DNA of 7,712 nt, taken from the NCBI GenBank assembly GCA_003491635.1, contig DNCG01000024.1, positions 1 through 7,712 on the forward strand, in the 5' to 3' direction. Below are positions 1 to 6,576 of the stretch, one piece after another; the stretch's first letter is position 1; the number at the start of each line of letters is the position of its first letter. The notes under the pieces were generated by a model. The model was not told where the DNA came from and ran no database searches. It was given only the letters and a program-made list of their open reading frames with translations. The translations under genes were made by a program, and so were the position numbers. This stretch comes from Actinomycetota bacterium (GTDB lineage: Bacteria; Actinomycetota; Aquicultoria; Subteraquimicrobiales; UBA9087).

Positions 1-46
1 TGTCTTCGAGGCATTTGAGTCCAAACTACTTATCAATGCATCTTTG
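1..46 (-). other. Sequence downstream of cobD at the window edge
   Basis: I see no hairpin with a T-run after the cobD stop, so there is no evidence that the operon ends here. An ATG at 14 and a TTG at about 25 could start a further gene, but too few codons remain to judge. A missing pathway gene such as cobS would be a natural neighbour; that is only a guess. Confidence 0.4.
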
Positions 47-1129
47 CTAATAGTCCATCAAAACTTGCTTCAGCGCATCGACGAGCTTTCCATTCTCAAC
101 CTCATCTCTCACCGCAACGCGAATGAACTTCTCACCCAAACCCCTGAAGGAACTGCAATCGCGAATCATGATGGCCCTCTTCGCCAACTCCTCCCGAAGG
201 CGAATGGAGCTCCAGGCAGGGTGCTCCAGCTCCACGAGGATAAAGTTAGTCTTCGAGGGATATGGCTTCAAACGATCCAGCTTCAGAAGATCCTCATATA
301 AAGACTTTCTTTCCTTTGCGATGAGCTTTCGGCTCATCGAAATGAACTCCTCATCCTTCAAAGCGGCGATGCCGGCTACCTGCGCGAAGTGATTCACGCT
401 CCAGGGCTCCTTGTGAAAGGCTAACTCCGCTATCAGATCCTCCCCCGCGAGGACATAACCCAGTCTTAGACCGGGAAGAGCAAAAAATTTGGTCAGGGAG
501 CCCAGGACCAACACATTTTTCCTCCTCACTGCCTCTTTAATCAGAGAGTGGTTTTCCCTGTCCTCCAGAAAATCCATAAACGCCTCGTCCACTACGATCG
601 TTACATTGAGCCTTTCGGCCTCCTCGGCTACCAGCTCCAATCGATCTCGCGGGAAAAGATTTCCAGTGGGATTGTTGGGGTTACAAAGAAAAACCATCTT
701 AACCCCACTTAACCGCTCCAAAACCATCTCCACATCCAGAGAGAAATCGCCTCGCCCGAGAACGAGATGAACAACTTCTCCCCCCGCACTCTTCACCGCC
801 AGTTCATACTCGCAAAAAGTGGGGGAAGGAATTAAAGCCCTGCAAGGTCGAAAACGGTTCGCCAGAAAATGAATGAGATCAACAGAGCCATTCCCGACGA
901 GGATATTTGGGGAACTCGCTCCCAGATAATCAGCCAGGGTTCCCCTGAGCTTACGGGACTCCGGATCGGGGTAATGGGTTATCCCTTTTAGGCTGGCCAC
1001 GATGACCTTATCAACACCCGAAGGGGGACCGTAGGGATTGATATTGGAACTGAAATCGATCAACTCACCAGACAAGCGACCACTTTCCTCGGCCGCCCTC
1101 CAGATATCTCCGCCGTGAACCCTCTTCAA
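47..1129 (-). CDS. cobD: L-threonine-O-3-phosphate decarboxylase (PLP enzyme)
   Basis: Decarboxylates L-threonine phosphate to (R)-1-amino-2-propanol phosphate, the linker that CbiB attaches to cobyric acid. The 360-residue product is near the 364 of Salmonella CobD. It is a fold type I aminotransferase-like protein: HGGDIW close to the N-terminus, DFSSNINPYGPP, VGNGSVDLI, CNPNNPTG (149-156), VDEAFMDF with cofactor-binding Asp181, SLTKFFALPGLRLGY with the Schiff-base Lys214, and FIRVAVRD near the end. Histidinol-phosphate aminotransferase is the main look-alike; the N-terminal HGG, SLTKFFALPGLR and the cob operon favour CobD. No C-terminal metal-binding extension is present. TTG 1129 start behind GGGGAGG; a 4-nt overlap with cbiB. 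It is the last complete gene in the window. Confidence 0.92.
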   Translation of the reverse strand: MKRVHGGDIWRAAEESGRLSGELIDFSSNINPYGPPSGVDKVIVASLKGITHYPDPESRKLRGTLADYLGASSPNILVGNGSVDLIHFLANRFRPCRALIPSPTFCEYELAVKSAGGEVVHLVLGRGDFSLDVEMVLERLSGVKMVFLCNPNNPTGNLFPRDRLELVAEEAERLNVTIVVDEAFMDFLEDRENHSLIKEAVRRKNVLVLGSLTKFFALPGLRLGYVLAGEDLIAELAFHKEPWSVNHFAQVAGIAALKDEEFISMSRKLIAKERKSLYEDLLKLDRLKPYPSKTNFILVELEHPAWSSIRLREELAKRAIMIRDCSSFRGLGEKFIRVAVRDEVENGKLVDALKQVLMDY

Positions 1130-2079
1130 CCCCACCACCTCCCCGCAAAGAAGATCGCAAGCCCCAAAATAAGAACCGTGATGGAAAGAGCATAATGCAA
1201 CCTGATGGCCCTCATGATATCCCCCGGCAGCGACTCGCGACCCCCACCACCGAGGTAAGGGCGAAAACTGGCCTTCCCATTATAAAAATTCAGACCCCCC
1301 AAACGGACACCAAGGGCTCCTGCCATTGCCGATTCCGGAATTCCCGCATTTGGGCTGGGGTGCTTCCTTCGATCTCGCAGCAAAACTTCAACACAACCTC
1401 GGAAATCCTCCCCCATCAAAAGGGAGGTCAAGGGAAAAAGAAAGCCCGTGACCCTGGCCGGAAGATAATTGGCAATATCATCCAGCTTAGCTGAGAACCA
1501 GCCGAATTTGGTGTACTTATCATTTTTGTAACCGACCATCGAATCCAGGGTATTGACGGCTTTGTAAGTCAGCACCAGAACCGGTCCCCCCAGAAAAACA
1601 TAAAAGAGCGGTGCCACCACTCCATCTACAATGTTCTCAGCCACGCTCTCGACGGTGGCCCTTGCCACCTCGCGCTCATCCATGTGATCCGTGTCTCTCC
1701 CGACCATTCGAGAGACCAGACACCGAGCCTCAGCGAGTTTCCCCGAAGTGAGGGCCCCATAAACCCCTTTCGCCTCAACGGCCAACCCCTTTGTGGCCAG
1801 ACAGGTAAATATCAAAAAAAGGCTGAGGGTAGCCCCGCTCCAAAAAGATACACGAAAAGCCAGCTTCAACAGCAGAAGGGCTGACAGGCAGGTGATCAAA
1901 ACCACCGAAATCGCCAATATGAAACCGCCCACGTACTCGAGCCGACCTTTGAAAAATCTTCGCAGGAGCCCCTCCGCAATCTCTATGAATCCGCCGACAA
2001 GTCTCACCGGATGTGGCATCCAGAGGGGATCGCCCAATATAAGATCCAAAAAGAAAGCTGCCGACACAAGAACCATCAT
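1126..2079 (-). CDS. cbiB: Adenosylcobinamide-phosphate synthase, membrane protein
   Basis: Joins aminopropanol phosphate (the CobD product) to adenosylcobyric acid to give adenosylcobinamide phosphate, at the inner membrane. The 317-residue product matches the family in length (about 310-320). Motifs include LILGDPLWMPHPVRLVGG near the N-terminus, RATVESVAENIVDGVVAP (about 140-157), YKAVNTLDSMVGYKNDKY, DDIANYLPAR, and HPSPNAGIPESAMAGALGVR. Hydrophobic segments lie at about 1-14, 52-74, 79-99, 151-173 and 296-314. The longest frame opens at GTG 2082; I prefer ATG 2079 because GGGG is then 5 nt upstream. Either choice overlaps the cobQ stop, showing tight coupling. Its TGA overlaps the cobD start in the same way. 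CobQ, CbiB and CobD act at consecutive or converging steps. Confidence 0.93.
   Translation of the reverse strand: MMVLVSAAFFLDLILGDPLWMPHPVRLVGGFIEIAEGLLRRFFKGRLEYVGGFILAISVVLITCLSALLLLKLAFRVSFWSGATLSLFLIFTCLATKGLAVEAKGVYGALTSGKLAEARCLVSRMVGRDTDHMDEREVARATVESVAENIVDGVVAPLFYVFLGGPVLVLTYKAVNTLDSMVGYKNDKYTKFGWFSAKLDDIANYLPARVTGFLFPLTSLLMGEDFRGCVEVLLRDRRKHPSPNAGIPESAMAGALGVRLGGLNFYNGKASFRPYLGGGGRESLPGDIMRAIRLHYALSITVLILGLAIFFAGRWWG
1138..1144 (-). promoter_or_regulatory. Ribosome-binding site deciding the cobD start
   Basis: GGGGAGG on the minus strand is 8 nt from TTG at 1129, whose first bases form TTGA with the cbiB stop. The longest frame would start at GTG 1138, which overlaps this site and so could not be served by it. 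The TTG start also puts the conserved HGG motif close to the N-terminus, as usual. Confidence 0.7.
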
Positions 2080-3584
2080 CACAACCCCACAAGACCGTAG
2101 ATTTTCTTCATATCTAAATTCCTCCGCAGGATATTAGCAAATTCATCAAGAGCTTTGTCCTGAAATGAATCCTCCACGAGATCATCACCCAAAGGATTGA
2201 GGCCCTTCCCCCTTCGCAAAGCATTGATAAAGGACCGCCTGACGGAAGAATTCCCGAAGAGATCGTGAAGTTGGGTTCCAAAGACTCTGCCGCTCCCATC
2301 GGTGGCTCCTTCCATTATCTCCTCGCCACCCCGGCGAAACTTAAAAATGGGCCTACCAGAGAGAAGCTCCACCCTCCCCATATGTATCTCATAACCCCTG
2401 ATCCTCTCCCCCTCCACACCCGGAAAGAGAGGAGTGGCCCGCAAAAACTCCGCTTCAACCTGGAAAGTGACTTTCTCAGATGAAAACTTCGTTATAACAG
2501 GTAAAAGAGCAAGCCCCCCGATCTCAGTCAATCTGGACTCCACGCCTTCGGAGTCCATTATGCGCTCACCCAGCATCTGATAACCTCCGCATATCCCTAG
2601 GATGGGTCTCCCTTTTCGGGCTTGAATCAGAATTTCCTCGGCCAGACCGCTTTTCCAAAGCCAAACCATATCCTCGATGGTGTTTTTGGTTCCCGGAAGG
2701 ATGATAGCATCCACATTCTCTAAATCTCTACTTGAGGTTGAGAATTTTACAACTACCCCATTTTCCCTGTTCAAATGGTCAAAATCGGTGAAATTAGAGA
2801 TGTGAGGCAACCGCACGACCACCATCTTTATTTCCGCTTCCTCTGATCCGAGACTCGGGTGGGAAATGGAATCCTCCTCCTGAATGCCTAAGTCTCTGAT
2901 GAAAGGAACTACACCCAAAACTTTCCTTTTCGTTTTCTCCTCCAAAAAATCTATAGCCGGCTCAAGGAGCTTGATGTCGCCCCTGAACTTATTGATGATG
3001 AAACCGGCTACCAAATCTCTTTCGCAAGGATCCAAAAGTTCCAAAGTGCCTACAATGGAAGCCAGGACCCCTCCTTTATCTATGTCGGCGACCAAAAGCA
3101 CGGGAGCTTTTGCCAGATGGGCTATCCTCATATTGACCACATCGTATTCTTTAAGATTAACCTCCGCCGGACTGCCGGCTCCCTCTATGACGATCAACTC
3201 GTACTCGCCTTGAAGACGACGAAGGGACCCCTCAATGGCCTTGAGGGCTTCTTCTAAGAATTTGAGGTGGTACTCGCCAGCCCTCATATTCCCCACCGGG
3301 CGACCGTGGACTATCACCTGCGATTCGAAATCCCTGGTGGGTTTGAGAAGGACGGGATTCATATCCACCGTGGGCTCCAGACCAGCGGCAATAGCCTGAA
3401 CGGCCTGAGCTCGACCCACCTCCCCCCCATCCCTCGTAACGAAAGAATTCAGGGCCATATTCTGGGATTTAAAAGGAGTGACCCTATGACCATCTTGAGC
3501 AAAAATTCGACAGAGACCGGCCACTATAACACTTTTTCCCACGTGAGAAGCGGTTCCCTGAACCATTATTGCTCTAGCTGCCAA
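2079..3584 (-). CDS. cobQ: Cobyric acid synthase (glutamine-dependent amidotransferase)
   Basis: Amidates four carboxylates (b, d, e, g) of adenosylcobyrinic acid a,c-diamide to adenosylcobyric acid, using glutamine and ATP; also called CbiP. The 501-residue product has the family's usual length and two domains. The N-terminal synthetase domain starts with VQGTASHVGKS (8-18) and KSQNMALNS, and includes VIEGAGSPAEVNL and ADIDKGGV. The linker has LPHISNFTDFD. The C-terminal class I-like glutaminase domain holds GICGGYQMLG with nucleophile Cys332 and GTQLHDLFG with His440. All key motifs are intact. Start chosen at TTG 3584 behind GGAGG. Its TGA overlaps the start of cbiB, so the two are probably translationally coupled. 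Its presence beside a transporter means the cell can finish incomplete corrinoids or makes the ring elsewhere. Confidence 0.94.
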   Translation of the reverse strand: MAARAIMVQGTASHVGKSVIVAGLCRIFAQDGHRVTPFKSQNMALNSFVTRDGGEVGRAQAVQAIAAGLEPTVDMNPVLLKPTRDFESQVIVHGRPVGNMRAGEYHLKFLEEALKAIEGSLRRLQGEYELIVIEGAGSPAEVNLKEYDVVNMRIAHLAKAPVLLVADIDKGGVLASIVGTLELLDPCERDLVAGFIINKFRGDIKLLEPAIDFLEEKTKRKVLGVVPFIRDLGIQEEDSISHPSLGSEEAEIKMVVVRLPHISNFTDFDHLNRENGVVVKFSTSSRDLENVDAIILPGTKNTIEDMVWLWKSGLAEEILIQARKGRPILGICGGYQMLGERIMDSEGVESRLTEIGGLALLPVITKFSSEKVTFQVEAEFLRATPLFPGVEGERIRGYEIHMGRVELLSGRPIFKFRRGGEEIMEGATDGSGRVFGTQLHDLFGNSSVRRSFINALRRGKGLNPLGDDLVEDSFQDKALDEFANILRRNLDMKKIYGLVGL

Positions 3585-3719
3585 TTTCTGCCTCCAGTCC
3601 TCAACCTCTAGCTCCCAGCCATCAACCAATTCGGGGACGAGGGATAAGTCTAAAGTCTAAGGGATATTTAAATTAAAAGATTTTCCCTCTAGACTCCTCC
3701 CTCTTCACTAATCCCTTTC
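3585..3719 (-). other. 135-nt gap between cobU and cobQ with a short direct repeat
   Basis: This is the only sizeable gap inside the operon. Its cobU-proximal half is purine-rich then AT-rich (3660-3710). On the plus strand 3641-3666 reads GGGATA, two tandem AAGTCTA copies (3646-3659, sharing a base with the first unit), then GGGATA again. I see no convincing intrinsic terminator, promoter pair or gene. A longer in-frame reading of cobQ from TTG 3629 would occupy its last 45 nt, but lacks a ribosome-binding site. It could hold an internal promoter, an RNA-processing site or a decayed repeat; none is demonstrated. Confidence 0.5.
3591..3595 (-). promoter_or_regulatory. Ribosome-binding site deciding the cobQ start
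   Basis: GGAGG on the minus strand lies 6 nt before TTG at 3584. The longest frame begins 45 nt further upstream at another TTG (3629) with no Shine-Dalgarno sequence. Starting at 3584 also puts the P-loop at residues 10-18, as is usual in CobQ proteins. Confidence 0.75.
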
Positions 3720-4247
3720 CTATCTGCCGTCAGCCATTTTCACTTTCAGCGGTATCCCGGCAACCATCAGATAAACCTCACCGGCAGCCTCGGCGATAAC
3801 TTGATTCACTTTGCCAAGAATATCTCTGTAATCCCGGCCCATCTTATACTCCGGGACTATTCCCATGCCCACTTCGTTTGAGATGAAGATGACCCTGCCC
3901 CGAAAGGCCCCGAGTAAATCGAGCAATTCCGAGACTTTTTCAACTATCTCCTCCTCGGAAAATCTAGTCATCTGATTGGAAATATAAAGGGTTAGGCAGT
4001 CCACTACTACCGCCTCGGTATCGGAATCGATCCGACGAAATGCCTCCACCAAATTATGGGGCACCTCCAGCGTTACCCAACTGCCTGGCCTCTGCTTTTT
4101 ATGATTCTCTATCCTCTCTCGCATCTCCTCGTCTAGAGCTTCGGCGGTGGCCAAATAGGCAACTTTCTTAAAACCTTCAGTCATCCTCTCGGCGAAGATG
4201 CCCTTTCCGGATCTCGCTCCTCCGAGAATCAAAATCAGGTCAGACAT
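3720..4247 (-). CDS. cobU: Adenosylcobinamide kinase / adenosylcobinamide-phosphate guanylyltransferase
   Basis: Cytoplasmic bifunctional enzyme of nucleotide-loop assembly: phosphorylates adenosylcobinamide, then transfers GMP from GTP to give adenosyl-GDP-cobinamide, the substrate of CobS. The product has 175 residues, near the 180 of Salmonella CobU. Visible are the N-terminal P-loop GGARSGKG (9-16), YLATAEALDEEM, RIENHKKQRP with His49 where Salmonella has the GMP-carrying His46, then VVVDCLTLYISNQ, FISNEVGMGIVP, and GRDYRDILGKVNQVIA. The oddity is Gly16 where the P-loop normally ends in Ser or Thr; the codon is GGC, one base from AGC Ser. Start ATG 4247 has GAGG 8 nt upstream, inside the btuD coding region. 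The 13-nt overlap with btuD suggests coupled translation. A 135-nt gap follows before cobQ. Confidence 0.93.
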   Translation of the reverse strand: MSDLILILGGARSGKGIFAERMTEGFKKVAYLATAEALDEEMRERIENHKKQRPGSWVTLEVPHNLVEAFRRIDSDTEAVVVDCLTLYISNQMTRFSEEEIVEKVSELLDLLGAFRGRVIFISNEVGMGIVPEYKMGRDYRDILGKVNQVIAEAAGEVYLMVAGIPLKVKMADGR

Positions 4248-5506
4248 GTGCTCATCCTCTCCATAATTTCAAAAACTTCCCTGCTGTCTGTGGCAATAAT
4301 TGCCCCTTGCTGATGCATTTTTTCCAACAACCTCGTAGCCCTTCCCCCCGTATAATCTCTCTCTCCTATCGGTGTCTCTTCGACCAGGACCACCCTCTTC
4401 CCCATCTCCAAGGCTTTCTTCGCAGCCAACAAATTCCTAAAATTTCCCGCTCCAACGGGGATATTCGTCAGCACCACCAAATCGGCTCCCTCTATGGCTC
4501 CCATATTCAACCCGAAGGTCTCATCCGAAATGGGCGAGAAGGGAGCCTCCGCCACAACCTCTATTCCGAGCTTTTCCGCTATCTCCTCATCAGTATCGAG
4601 CACATTTAAGACCCCGGCGGAAACATAGCAGCCCATCTCCTTCAGGCCATGCATTATCACAGCACCGGTACCGCTTCCACAGATCACATGAACCCTAATC
4701 CCCTCGCTATTGGACGATGCGTATATTCTGGGAATGGAAGTGATGTAACGTTTGCCGGTCACGGGATTGCGGTGAACCAGGACATCGACCCCAAAAGTTT
4801 TACCGATATTTTCGGGGGTTAACACCTCATCGACCGAGCCATCGGCGAAAACTTCGCCATCGTTCAACAATACAAGGCGTTCACAGTACGCCGAAGCGAG
4901 GTTCAAATCATGAAGAACGGTGAGAACGGTCAAACCCTCCCCATTTAGTCTCTTTGCAAGCTCCATAATCTCCAGTTGATAGTTGATATCAAGATGAGAA
5001 GTTGGCTCGTCCAGAATCAAAATTTCAGGTTCTTGCGCTAGGGCCTGAGCAATTATCACTCTTTGCCTCTCGCCGCCGGAAAGCTCAGTTATCCTCTTTT
5101 CGGCAAAATGGAGGGAGTTTGTTGCCCGCATTGCTCCCTCGATAGCATCCACATCGGCTTTCGTCTCACTCTGAAACCTTCTTAGATGCGGTGATCTTCC
5201 CATGGAAACTATCTCATGGACGGTGAAAGCAAACTCCGTGTGAAAATCCTGCGGTACGACTGCAAGAGTTCTCGCAATCTCCCTGGTAGATAAATCTTTA
5301 AGATTTTTCCCATTGATGCATATTTCGCCATGAGAACACCCAAGGACACCGCATGCGGCTCTAGCCAGGGTGGATTTCCCGCAACCATTTGGGCCGATGA
5401 TGCCGAGAAATTCTTTCTCTTCTACCGCAAGACTAATGCCCTTGATGACCTCCCGTCCGTCACCATAGCCGCAATGGATTTCCCCTATTCTTAATGCGCA
5501 CCCCAT
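4235..5506 (-). CDS. btuD: BtuD-type ABC ATPase with an extra C-terminal Rossmann-like domain
   Basis: ATPase that powers the BtuCF corrinoid importer, on the inner membrane face. Residues 4-255 are a complete nucleotide-binding domain of the FecE/BtuD type: Walker A GPNGCGKST (38-46), Q-loop Gln86, signature LSGGE (142-146), Walker B LILDEP (163-168), D-loop SHLD (170-173) and switch His199. All catalytic residues are present. The 423-residue length is about 160 more than usual. The surplus, from about 268, is one alpha/beta-looking domain: strand RVHVIC, glycine-rich CGSGTGA (276-282), SAGVLNVLDTD, ADLVVLTNIPVGAGN, KRVVLVEETP and RDYTGG. It looks like a nucleotide- or ligand-binding Rossmann-type fold; I know no established function. 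Start is ATG 5506 with only a weak TAGGG nearby, 8 nt after btuC. Its end overlaps cobU by 13 nt. Confidence 0.9.
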   Translation of the reverse strand: MGCALRIGEIHCGYGDGREVIKGISLAVEEKEFLGIIGPNGCGKSTLARAACGVLGCSHGEICINGKNLKDLSTREIARTLAVVPQDFHTEFAFTVHEIVSMGRSPHLRRFQSETKADVDAIEGAMRATNSLHFAEKRITELSGGERQRVIIAQALAQEPEILILDEPTSHLDINYQLEIMELAKRLNGEGLTVLTVLHDLNLASAYCERLVLLNDGEVFADGSVDEVLTPENIGKTFGVDVLVHRNPVTGKRYITSIPRIYASSNSEGIRVHVICGSGTGAVIMHGLKEMGCYVSAGVLNVLDTDEEIAEKLGIEVVAEAPFSPISDETFGLNMGAIEGADLVVLTNIPVGAGNFRNLLAAKKALEMGKRVVLVEETPIGERDYTGGRATRLLEKMHQQGAIIATDSREVFEIMERMSTCLT

Positions 5507-5514
5507 AGCCCTAG

Positions 5515-6555
5515 CTAAAACGTTGCCTTCCCTCCCCTTTTCAGCAGATAGATAAAAAATGGCGCCCCGAAGAGAGCAGTTATTATCCCTAAAGGAATCT
5601 CAGTAGGAGACATAATCGTTCTAGCCAGAAGATCGGTTAAGATCACAAAAGAGGCCCCGAAGAGAGCTGAACAAGGTATTAGAATGCGATGATCCGGTCC
5701 CGTCACCAGCCGAACCATATGCGGTATTATCAAGCCCACGAAGCCGACTATGCCGCTGACGGCCACGGCCGACGCCGCAAGCAGAGAAGCGACCGTGATC
5801 AGTATCTTCTTGAGAGATTCCACCTCGACTCCCAGTTGTCGAGCTCTTTCTTCCCCAAGGAGAAGTAAATTCAAATCCCGGGAGTAGACGAGTGATATGG
5901 GCAATCCCAGGAAGATGAACGGGGCAACAGCCTTCACGTGATCCCAGTTCTTAGCCGAGAATCCCCCCATCAACCAGAAGATTATGGCGTGGAGATCCTT
6001 TCCACCCAAAACCATCAGGAAGGAAGTGATGGCCGAAAGAAAAGTTCCCACAGCTATACCGGCCAGCAACAGAGTGGTTACGGGAACCCTCGACCCCACC
6101 CGGGCCAGATTATAAACGAGTAATGTTGTGGCCACAGCCCCGGAGAAGGCCAGGAGCGGTACGAGTGAGAAACCAAAGACCCCCACCCATCCACCGAGGA
6201 CGAGGATGGCGATCGTAGCACCCAGCGCCGCTCCAGAAGAGACGCCTATTATATATGGATCGGCCATCGGATTTTTAAATATCCCCTGAAAAGCCACACC
6301 GGACACCGCCAAAGCCATCCCCACCATGGCAGCCAGGATGACCCGCGGAAAGCGGATCTTGAGCAATATCACCTCATAGGTCTCGGGCCACCCCCGGGAA
6401 CTGAAGCCGGACACCCCTTTGAGGAATATCCTCGCAACGACATCCGCTGGAATCGAAACCGCTCCCACCGAGGCCGCCAAGATAACCGACCCCAAAAGAA
6501 GTAGCATCAGGGAGACCAGATATATCCAATTTCTCTTGGGCCAGCTCCCCATCAT
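5515..6555 (-). CDS. btuC: Corrinoid ABC transporter permease (FecCD/BtuC family)
   Basis: Membrane subunit of the B12 importer; two copies form the channel through which BtuF passes the corrinoid, driven by the BtuD ATPase. The 346-residue product is hydrophobic throughout, as expected for the ten-helix FecCD fold and close to the usual length of 320-350. Family signatures are visible: GVAFQGIFKNPMADPYIIGVSSGA in the first third (quoted in part: NPMADP, GVSSGA), GIVGFVGLIIPHMVR and DLLART in the last third, and PTEIPLGIITALFGAPFF near the end. Start chosen at ATG 6555, behind GGAGG; a TTG at 6570 would add five residues. It lies close behind btuF and 8 nt before the ATPase gene, so the three are translated as a transporter unit. 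Siderophore permeases have the same motifs; substrate is inferred from context. Confidence 0.92.
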   Translation of the reverse strand: MMGSWPKRNWIYLVSLMLLLLGSVILAASVGAVSIPADVVARIFLKGVSGFSSRGWPETYEVILLKIRFPRVILAAMVGMALAVSGVAFQGIFKNPMADPYIIGVSSGAALGATIAILVLGGWVGVFGFSLVPLLAFSGAVATTLLVYNLARVGSRVPVTTLLLAGIAVGTFLSAITSFLMVLGGKDLHAIIFWLMGGFSAKNWDHVKAVAPFIFLGLPISLVYSRDLNLLLLGEERARQLGVEVESLKKILITVASLLAASAVAVSGIVGFVGLIIPHMVRLVTGPDHRILIPCSALFGASFVILTDLLARTIMSPTEIPLGIITALFGAPFFIYLLKRGGKATF

Positions 6556-6563
6556 CGTTAGCG

Positions 6564-6568
6564 CCTCC
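6564..6568 (-). promoter_or_regulatory. Ribosome-binding site deciding the btuC start
   Basis: GGAGG on the minus strand ends 8 nt before ATG at 6555. The longest possible frame opens at TTG (6570), but that codon overlaps this site and has only a poorly spaced AGGAAG of its own. The ATG at 6555 is therefore preferred. Confidence 0.65.
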
Positions 6569-6576
6569 AAGACTTC

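Noticed and set aside
1..14. Start of another gene on the minus strand (ATG at 14)
   Set aside because: Only four full codons remain in the window and the ribosome-binding site is weak, so it cannot be supported.
47..1129. Histidinol-phosphate aminotransferase (HisC)
   Set aside because: Same fold and several shared motifs, but the N-terminal HGG, the SLTKFFALPGLR active-site segment and the coupling to cbiB favour CobD.
1775..2092. Minus-strand 105-codon frame overlapping cbiB in another frame
   Set aside because: cbiB in the overlapping frame has all its conserved motifs; this frame has none.
1793..2137. Plus-strand open frame of 114 codons spanning the cbiB/cobQ junction
   Set aside because: It is antisense to two clear conserved genes, has no recognisable domain, and has the biased composition of a shadow frame.
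3267..3611. Plus-strand open frame of 114 codons opposite the start of cobQ
   Set aside because: It is fully antisense to the conserved P-loop region of cobQ, with no family resemblance and no sign of its own expression signals.
3660..3712. Intrinsic terminator after cobU
   Set aside because: The best pairing, AGGGA with TCCCT on the minus strand, is 5 bp with a long AT-rich loop and no proper T-run after it.
4235..4705. C-terminal domain of the BtuD ATPase as a fused CbiZ amidohydrolase
   Set aside because: A corrinoid-remodelling fusion would make sense here, but the domain is shorter than CbiZ and I do not see the CbiZ motifs; the glycine-rich Rossmann-like pattern fits poorly.
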